DNA of 64,000 bases from Aliishimia sp963922415 (GTDB taxonomy: Bacteria; Pseudomonadota; Alphaproteobacteria; Rhodobacterales; Rhodobacteraceae): positions 1 to 64,000 of the forward strand of contig CAWUIP010000002.1 of the NCBI GenBank assembly GCA_963922415.1, read 5' to 3'. Each line of letters opens with the position of its first letter. The stretch's first letter is position 1. Made by a program: the position numbers and the translations under genes. This document shows positions 58,466 through 64,000 of this stretch, one piece after another. The notes beneath the pieces are model-generated. The model saw nothing but the letters and a program-made list of their open reading frames with translations, was not told the origin of the DNA and did not search any database.

Positions 58466-60475
58466 CTACTGCGCAGCCAGCGACGCGCGGCGTTTCTCGA
58501 TCGAGTAAAGCACAGAGGATCCGACCCCGCGCAACCGCACGCGGGCTTGGCGTTGATAGACGAAGTCCGACCCGATGCGGTCGATCACCGCTTGGCTCAC
58601 CGTGATTTTGTCGGGCTTTCCAGCTTCTTCGATCCGACTTGCGATGTTCACCGTCGCCCCCCAAAGATCATAGACAAAGCGCAGATCGCCGACGACACCC
58701 GCCACCAGCGGCCCGGAATGCACGCCGATACGGACCTTAACGTCGCGCCCCAACTGGGTGGAGAGCTGCCGGGTTTCAAAGAGCATATCCATCGCCGCAT
58801 CAATGGCCGTGGCGCAGTGATCCGTCTGCTCTGAGGTCACGCCCGACACGAACATGTAGCAGTCGCCAATGGTTTTAATTTTCTCAAGCCCATAGCGGCC
58901 CATGATTTCGTCGTAGCGCCCAAAGAGATCTTTCAAAAGACCAATGGAGTCTTCGGGTGGATGCTCCATCGCGTAGGTCGTGAAATCCACGATATCGGCA
59001 AAAACGACGGTCGCGTCTGTCACTTGGTCGACGATTTTGTCTTCGCCGTCGTTCATCCGTTCCGCGATGCGCTTGGGCAGAACGCTTTCTAACAGCGCAT
59101 CTTTTTGCGAGGCGACTTCGGCCATTTGGGCGGATTGTTCTTGGAGCCGGGTGAAGGACCGCTCCAACTCGAAAATGACGGAGTTGTAGAAGAGGCCGAT
59201 CTGGCCCACTTCGGTGAAGGGCGATTGCGGCACCCGAAGTGACAGGTCGCGGTCGCGGGCTTGCCGCTGCATCACGTCGAACAGCTCGTTCAGATCGGTA
59301 TTTGCGCCATGCTCGCCCACGTTCAGGCCGATTTCCTCGACATGGTTGGTGACGCGCAGCGGGAAGACCCGGTCAATCGCGGTCAGAATGGCGAAGGGCA
59401 GGGCGACCGCGTAAGCAACGATGGTCACAATCCCAACAAGCTGCGCCGACAACTGCGCGCCAAATCCAAGCTCCGTCTGGCCAAAAATGGCAACTGCGAG
59501 GAGGCCCCAAAGGCCCGCGCCGAAATGGACCGGCACCGCGCCAACGGCGTCATCAATGCTGAGGCGTTCCAGAAGCAAGTCAGCGCCATAGGCAATGGCA
59601 CTGCCGATGCCTCCGATTAAGATCGCTTCACCCACCGTGACCAGATCTGCGGCGGCCGTGATCGCCACAAGCCCGGCCAATGAGCCGTTCATCGCGAAAA
59701 AGACCGACGGCTTGCCGTCGCGCGCCCATGTGGCCCCCAGCCCAACCAGCACGCCTGCCGCACCCGCCACGAAGGTGTTCAGCAGAATGGCCGGCACCGC
59801 ATGCGTCAACCCCATGGTAGAGCCGCCGTTGAACCCGAACCAGCCAAACCACAACAGCAAAACGCCCAGCATCGACAGAGGCAAGTTGGACCCGTTGAAC
59901 CGCCGCGATTTGCCAGCCTCTAGGAACCGGCCCTGCCGCGCGCCGATGACCAGAATTGCCGCCAATGCGACGCCGCCGCCGACCGCGTGCACCACGCCAG
60001 ATCCGGCAAAATCGTAGTATCCCAGCGCGGCAAGCCATCCCTGGCTCTCTTCATTGTACCACGCCCAATGTCCGAACACTGGATAGATCAACGCCGCCGT
60101 CAGCGCGGTGATCACCAAGTATCCTGCAAAGCCGCAGCGTTCTGCCACAGCGCCCGACAAGATCGTCGCCGCCGTGCCGCAGAACATCGCCTGAAAGATG
60201 AAATGCACATAGGTCTCGGAATTTGGCAGCGTTCCAAAGGCGAAATTGGTCGTGCCGAATAATCCGTTCTGCGACACGCCGTACATCAGCGCATAGCCAA
60301 CGCACCAATAGATCAAGATCGAGACGGAAAAATCGGTGATGTTCTTGATTGCGACGCTGATGTTGTTTTTGGACCGCGTCAAACCGGCCTCAACGCACAT
60401 AAAGCCAGGTTGCATCATAAAGATCAGCGCAGCCGACATCAGCACCCACGCAGAGTTAATCAGTGTTTCCGTCAA
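58466..60475 (-). CDS. Ammonium transporter fused to HAMP-like linker and adenylate cyclase
   Basis: A protein of about 669 residues from a TTG start at 60475 (GGGAGGG upstream); an in-frame ATG at 60529 adds 18 residues. Residues 1-400 are an Amt/Rh channel with D155, H163 and H317, equal to AmtB D160 and the twin His H168/H318, and the conserved cytosolic tail. Residues about 395-450 look like HAMP (LSLRVP...EVGQIGLFYNSVI) with a coiled linker. The class III cyclase follows: metal D494 and D538, purine-selecting K534 and D603 (adenylate-type), transition-state N610 and R614. It would couple ammonium status or flux to cAMP. No GlnK gene is adjacent. Confidence 0.87.
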   Translation of the reverse strand: MTETLINSAWVLMSAALIFMMQPGFMCVEAGLTRSKNNISVAIKNITDFSVSILIYWCVGYALMYGVSQNGLFGTTNFAFGTLPNSETYVHFIFQAMFCGTAATILSGAVAERCGFAGYLVITALTAALIYPVFGHWAWYNEESQGWLAALGYYDFAGSGVVHAVGGGVALAAILVIGARQGRFLEAGKSRRFNGSNLPLSMLGVLLLWFGWFGFNGGSTMGLTHAVPAILLNTFVAGAAGVLVGLGATWARDGKPSVFFAMNGSLAGLVAITAAADLVTVGEAILIGGIGSAIAYGADLLLERLSIDDAVGAVPVHFGAGLWGLLAVAIFGQTELGFGAQLSAQLVGIVTIVAYAVALPFAILTAIDRVFPLRVTNHVEEIGLNVGEHGANTDLNELFDVMQRQARDRDLSLRVPQSPFTEVGQIGLFYNSVIFELERSFTRLQEQSAQMAEVASQKDALLESVLPKRIAERMNDGEDKIVDQVTDATVVFADIVDFTTYAMEHPPEDSIGLLKDLFGRYDEIMGRYGLEKIKTIGDCYMFVSGVTSEQTDHCATAIDAAMDMLFETRQLSTQLGRDVKVRIGVHSGPLVAGVVGDLRFVYDLWGATVNIASRIEEAGKPDKITVSQAVIDRIGSDFVYQRQARVRLRGVGSSVLYSIEKRRASLAAQ

Positions 60476-60639
60476 AATCCCTCCCACTCGGCCAGATCTC
60501 TTGCAGGCCGGGCACCCTTTAAGGCACATCTTGTTGTCCCACAGCTTAGGCGACTAGCGCGTTGGGTCAACAAATCCTGTCGTTTGGCCTCATCGAATTG
60601 GCAAAGTGGCTTTTGTAGACACAGGTTGCACCTGCGGCA

Positions 60640-60705
60640 AAGAAGCTTTCTACCGTCGCGCGATCTCTGTTAGGCTTTGGGTATCATTCGCACGGAAAGC
60701 TTCTT
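60640..60705. promoter_or_regulatory. Inverted repeat in front of the amidohydrolase gene
   Basis: AAGAAGCTTTC (60640-60650) and its exact complement GAAAGCTTCTT (60695-60705) are 44 bases apart; the second arm ends directly at the ATG. TATCAT at 60681-60686 may be a -10. Either paired operators or an RNA hairpin covering the ribosome binding site would fit. Confidence 0.4.
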
Positions 60706-61785
60706 ATGCGCATTACAAATTGTCACATTCACACCTTCACGCAATATCACGTCCCGGCCAATTATCCGCATTGGGCGCTGGCGCCGTTCAAACGCTATCC
60801 CAGGGCGATCAAGCGCATTGCGCAGGGTCTTGATCTGATTGGTCAAGACGCGCGGGCCGAACGGGTGCATCGCTTGTTTGCCTTCACCCGCGAATCCGAT
60901 GTGCGCGAGCAATCCGCAGTTCTGGACAACGTGATGAAGCATTACCCGCCAGACACGCGCTATGTGATCTTGCCGATGGAGATGTCGGGGTTTGGATATG
61001 GCGCGCCGGTGGAGCCTTTGCGCCAGCAGCATGACCAACTGGCCGAATTGATGCATCATCCCGATTACAAAGATGTGGCCATCCCCTTTGCCACCATCGA
61101 CCCGCGCGTCGACCCGGAGGCGAAAGAGCTGTGGCGCGTTGTCGACAGCTATAAGTTTCGCGGGATCAAGCTTTATCCGCGTCTGGGCTTTTCGCCGCAA
61201 GACGAACGGCTGATGCGTCATGTCTATCCGCAAGCGGAAGAGCGCGGCCTGCCGATCATGACCCATTGTTCACGCGGCGGCGTTCAGGGCCGGTTTGTGG
61301 CCGATTACAAGGCTGATGAGTATACAGAACCCATGGCGTTCGCGCCGGTTCTGAAGAAGCATCCCAAGCTGCAGGTCTGTTTGGCGCATTTTGGCGGGCA
61401 ACGCGATTGGCGCGCCTATGCGAACCCGGATCTCGACGATCTGCCGCCCGGGGCCGAGAACTGGCAGGTGCAGATCCGGCGCATGATCGGGTCGGGGGAG
61501 TATCCAAACCTCTGGACCGATATCAGCTATATCATGTTCGAGTTTGCCGAGTTTATCCCGTTCTTGCAGCTTCTGCTGATGGGCGATGATGTCCGGAATG
61601 AACGGCTGCGGCAGCGGATCCTCTTTGGGTCGGACTTCTACATGACCCGGAACGAGGCGCTCTCGGAGAAGGGCGTGTGCTTCCGGCTGCGGCTGGCGCT
61701 GGGCGAAGACATGTTCGCGCGCATGGCCGAAGAGAACCCCGAAGTGTGGCTGGGGGAGCGCGCGGCGCGCCCCTATCCGACTTAG
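60706..61785 (+). CDS. Amidohydrolase-2 family metal-dependent hydrolase
   Basis: A 359-residue TIM-barrel hydrolase: metal motif NCHIHTF (H7, H9), a strand FRGIKLYPRLGF with the Lys/Arg region, then PIMTHCSRGG, VCLAHFGGQRDW and the C-terminal metal Asp in ILFGSDFY. This is the PF04909 arrangement found in aminocarboxymuconate-semialdehyde and other decarboxylases and hydrolases. The substrate is unknown. An 11-bp inverted repeat lies in front of it and it converges with the M23 peptidase gene. Confidence 0.8.
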   Translation: MRITNCHIHTFTQYHVPANYPHWALAPFKRYPRAIKRIAQGLDLIGQDARAERVHRLFAFTRESDVREQSAVLDNVMKHYPPDTRYVILPMEMSGFGYGAPVEPLRQQHDQLAELMHHPDYKDVAIPFATIDPRVDPEAKELWRVVDSYKFRGIKLYPRLGFSPQDERLMRHVYPQAEERGLPIMTHCSRGGVQGRFVADYKADEYTEPMAFAPVLKKHPKLQVCLAHFGGQRDWRAYANPDLDDLPPGAENWQVQIRRMIGSGEYPNLWTDISYIMFEFAEFIPFLQLLLMGDDVRNERLRQRILFGSDFYMTRNEALSEKGVCFRLRLALGEDMFARMAEENPEVWLGERAARPYPT

Positions 61786-62762
61786 TCCGCGACCGTCACT
61801 GTTGTCGTCATATCGCTGATCACCTGGCCCGCGCGCCGCATCTCGACCGTGCCAGTAAAGGTCCCTTTTCGGAACCAGGCGTTCCCGTTGGTTTTGCGGC
61901 CACCGGCCCGAAAGAGTTGCGGTTGCGCTTTGTCGAGTGTGACATCCTGCGCGAAAACCGCGTCGCCATCGGGGCCAGTGATGGTCAGGCGCAAAATATC
62001 GCCCGGTTGGCTGCCAAAGGCGAACCCCCAGAGCACAAGGGCTGGGCTGTCGGTTGGCAGGTTGGGGCGGTGCGCGGTTCCGGCCTTCACCGCGTCATAC
62101 TCCGGTAGACTGGAAAAGAAGCCGACGTTGATCAGGCCGCCCGGCTGATAGGGTGGGGGATCGGACCAGAGGGTGTCGTCCGAGAGCGTGCAGGTATTGG
62201 CCTGCGTCGGTGCGAACGGGTCCACTTGTTGGCCGTTCTTGCGCAGGCTCATATGCACATGCGGAAAGTTGGTGCGACCGGAGAGGCCAACCAATCCAAG
62301 CCTGTCGCCGGTTGCGACCCTATCGCCCGTTTTAACTGTGACGGAGCCGCGCCGCAGGTGGCAGTATTGCGTCTCCCACCCGCCGCCGTGGTCGATGACA
62401 ACGCCGTTGCCGCAGTCGCGGCCTTGCAGTGCAGCGGCATCCTCGGCGCGGTAGAGCTTGTCGGCCATGCCATCGCGGGTGCCTTTGACCCGCCCGGGCG
62501 CTGCCGCGATCACGTCAACGCCGCGGTCAATCTCGGCAAGGCTGCGCAGCGCGAAATCGGTGCCTTTGTGGCCATCATAGCTGAGATCGCGGCAGGCATA
62601 GTCTTGCGCGCCGGGACCTGGGTCGCGGTCTGGGTAGATCTGGACAAAGCAGCGCTGATCCTCGCCCAAGGGGCAGTCAATGGGGTGCGAAAGCTGGAAC
62701 CCGGATGCAAAAGTGGGGCCAGCCAGCGCCAGCCCCACCATCAGTCCCAAAAGGGATCGCAT
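61782..62762 (-). CDS. M23-family peptidoglycan endopeptidase-like exported protein
   Basis: A 326-residue exported protein with signal peptide (about residues 1-19). The LytM/M23 domain (about 75-185) has the zinc residues in GHKGTDFAL (HxxxD) and HVHMSL (HxH), within a VIDHGGGWETQYCHL surround. A C-terminal domain of about 110 residues has beta-rich sequence of unknown role. It is likely to act on peptidoglycan crosslinks. Its start codon overlaps the clpA stop by one base (TGATG), so both belong to one transcription unit. Confidence 0.85.
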   Translation of the reverse strand: MRSLLGLMVGLALAGPTFASGFQLSHPIDCPLGEDQRCFVQIYPDRDPGPGAQDYACRDLSYDGHKGTDFALRSLAEIDRGVDVIAAAPGRVKGTRDGMADKLYRAEDAAALQGRDCGNGVVIDHGGGWETQYCHLRRGSVTVKTGDRVATGDRLGLVGLSGRTNFPHVHMSLRKNGQQVDPFAPTQANTCTLSDDTLWSDPPPYQPGGLINVGFFSSLPEYDAVKAGTAHRPNLPTDSPALVLWGFAFGSQPGDILRLTITGPDGDAVFAQDVTLDKAQPQLFRAGGRKTNGNAWFRKGTFTGTVEMRRAGQVISDMTTTVTVAD

Positions 62763-64000
62763 CAGTCCGCTGTCAGCAGCGGTGGTTTGTTTTTGCCCAG
62801 GCGCGGCTTGTCGGGGCCTTCCATGCGCAGGTCCAACTTGCCGTCTTTGACGCCAACTTTGACAACGCCGCCCTTGGCAAGCTTGCCAAAGAGCAACTCT
62901 TCCGCGAGCGGCTTTTTGATGTGCTCTTGGATCACACGGCCTAAGGGGCGCGCGCCCATTTTGTCATCATATCCCTTATCGGCGATCCACTCGGCCGCTT
63001 TGCGCGTCAGTTCGATGGTCACGCTGCGATCCATCAATTGCGCCTCAAGCTGCAGCACGAACTTTTCGACCACTTGCAGGATGGTGTCCTTCGGCAGTGG
63101 CGAGAAGGAAATCACCGCATCCAACCGGTTGCGGAACTCCGGCGTGAAGGTCCGTTCGATGGCTGCCGTGTCTTCGCCTTCGCGCCGGTCGCGGCCAAAG
63201 CCGATCGCCGCCTTGGCCTGTTCGGTGGCACCCGCGTTCGACGTCATGATCAGGATCACGTTGCGGAAATCGACCGTGCGCCCGTTATGGTCGGTCAGCT
63301 TCCCGTGGTCCATCACCTGCAGCAAGATGTTGTAGACGTCCGGGTGCGCCTTTTCCATCTCATCCAGAAGCAGCACACAGTGCGGATGCTGGTCGACGCC
63401 GTCGGTCAACATGCCGCCTTGGTCAAACCCGACATAGCCCGGAGGCGCGCCGATCAGACGCGAGACCGCGTGTTTCTCCATGTATTCCGACATGTCGAAG
63501 CGCAGCATCTCGACGCCCAAAACATCCGCAAGCTGCTTGGCCACTTCGGTTTTGCCGACGCCTGTAGGACCGGCAAAGAGGTAGTTGCCGATGGGCTTTT
63601 CCGGCTCGCGCAGGCCGGCGCGGGCCAGCTTGATCGCCGAAGACAGCGCCTCAATCGCGGGATCTTGGCCGAAGACCACCCGTTTCAGGCTGGTTTCCAG
63701 ATCTTTGAGCACCTCGGCATCGTCTTTAGAGACGTTCTTGGGCGGAATGCGTGCGATCTTGGCCACGACGGCTTCGATCTCTTTCACACCGATGGTTTTG
63801 CGGCGCTTGGCCACGGCCACCAAGTGCTGGGCCGCCCCGGCCTCGTCGATCACGTCGATGGCTTTGTCTGGCAGTTTGCGGTCATTGATATAACGCGCGG
63901 ACAGCTCCACCGAGGTTTTGATCGCGTCATTGGTGTATTTCACGCCGTGGTGATCCTCGAAATAGGGCTTGAGCCCGCGCAGGATCTTCACGCTGTCTTC
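62762..64000 (-). CDS. clpA: ATP-dependent Clp protease ATP-binding subunit ClpA (5' end beyond the window)
   Basis: The visible 412 codons are the C-terminal half of ClpA. They cover the end of the first AAA+ domain and its sensor (KYTNDAIKTSVELSARYIND), the linker, then the second AAA+ domain with Walker A GPTGVGKTEVAKQLA, Walker B CVLLLDEMEKAHPDV and TSNAGA sensor 1, and the ClpA-type C-terminus. Reading continues through the right edge (position 64000) without a start. ClpA unfolds substrates for ClpP, with ClpS as adaptor. An M23 peptidase gene follows on the same strand. Confidence 0.93.
   Translation of the reverse strand, partial: EDSVKILRGLKPYFEDHHGVKYTNDAIKTSVELSARYINDRKLPDKAIDVIDEAGAAQHLVAVAKRRKTIGVKEIEAVVAKIARIPPKNVSKDDAEVLKDLETSLKRVVFGQDPAIEALSSAIKLARAGLREPEKPIGNYLFAGPTGVGKTEVAKQLADVLGVEMLRFDMSEYMEKHAVSRLIGAPPGYVGFDQGGMLTDGVDQHPHCVLLLDEMEKAHPDVYNILLQVMDHGKLTDHNGRTVDFRNVILIMTSNAGATEQAKAAIGFGRDRREGEDTAAIERTFTPEFRNRLDAVISFSPLPKDTILQVVEKFVLQLEAQLMDRSVTIELTRKAAEWIADKGYDDKMGARPLGRVIQEHIKKPLAEELLFGKLAKGGVVKVGVKDGKLDLRMEGPDKPRLGKNKPPLLTAD

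Noticed and set aside
60476..60529. Cys-rich N-terminal extension (CLKGCPACK) of the ammonium transporter-cyclase protein
   Set aside because: It would exist only with the upstream ATG; the TTG at 60475 has a stronger ribosome binding site and gives the usual Amt start, so a metal-binding role for these Cys is not claimed.

Overview
The window reads as chromosomal or large-plasmid DNA of an alphaproteobacterium of the order Rhodobacterales (Roseobacter group). The indications are a 44-residue aa3-type cytochrome oxidase subunit IV gene, TAXI-type TRAP transport, the pairs pyrB/small membrane protein, TPR protein/ispE and DsbD-like/YqgE, a DUF6356 and a DUF6173 protein, and GC-rich genes packed with 1-4 base overlaps. 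No rRNA, tRNA or CRISPR array was seen.

1-3 kb is accessory DNA: a visibly AT-rich pair (membrane-anchored HExxH metallopeptidase plus small membrane protein), a short dispersed repeat and a PPOX-type flavin protein. 3.0-11.3 kb holds a complete homoprotocatechuate meta-cleavage operon on the minus strand (hpaF, hpaE, hpaD, gabD-like, hpaG-like, hpaH, hpaI, then an MBL hydrolase), with a divergent MarR regulator hpaR and palindromes between them. It would carry 3,4-dihydroxyphenylacetate to pyruvate and succinate.

11.4-26.6 kb is the most unusual block. One minus-strand operon joins an arylsulfotransferase-like protein, a TAXI/TRAP importer, homogentisate 1,2-dioxygenase, a 71-residue unknown protein, an aldehyde dehydrogenase, a fumarylacetoacetase-family hydrolase and a glutathione transferase. 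A divergent TetR regulator is followed by a PAPS-type sulfotransferase. A second minus-strand operon encodes a GMC alcohol oxidoreductase, another glutathione transferase and an alkylsulfatase. An identical 20-bp sequence containing a dyad lies in the TetR/arylsulfotransferase promoter region and again in front of the GMC gene, 6.3 kb apart. I infer one TetR regulon linking sulfate-ester chemistry, alcohol and aldehyde oxidation and homogentisate ring cleavage.

26.6-28.9 kb is a decay zone: a second copy of the dispersed repeat, an IS5-type transposase remnant, and two divergent broken genes (SnoaL-like and winged-helix/alpha-beta hydrolase) whose 5' ends are both missing at one junction.

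29-64 kb looks like core genome: DsbD-like and YqgE; threonylcarbamoyl-AMP synthase; an acyl-CoA dehydrogenase with an MBL hydrolase; an AsnC/Lrp regulator that may be leaderless; AzlCD; a molybdenum-cofactor operon (fdhD, cytidine-deaminase-like, mobA, mobB and a moeA with an extra N-terminal domain); greA; a SoxR/VOC pair with a perfect sox box; a TauD-type dioxygenase; ETF-ubiquinone oxidoreductase; a PilZ-like protein; a TPR protein and ispE; an RND efflux pair; moaB; a family-4-like uracil-DNA glycosylase lacking most iron-sulfur ligands; pyrB; an ammonium transporter fused to HAMP-like and adenylate cyclase modules; an amidohydrolase; an M23 peptidase; and the 3' part of clpA, which runs off the right end.
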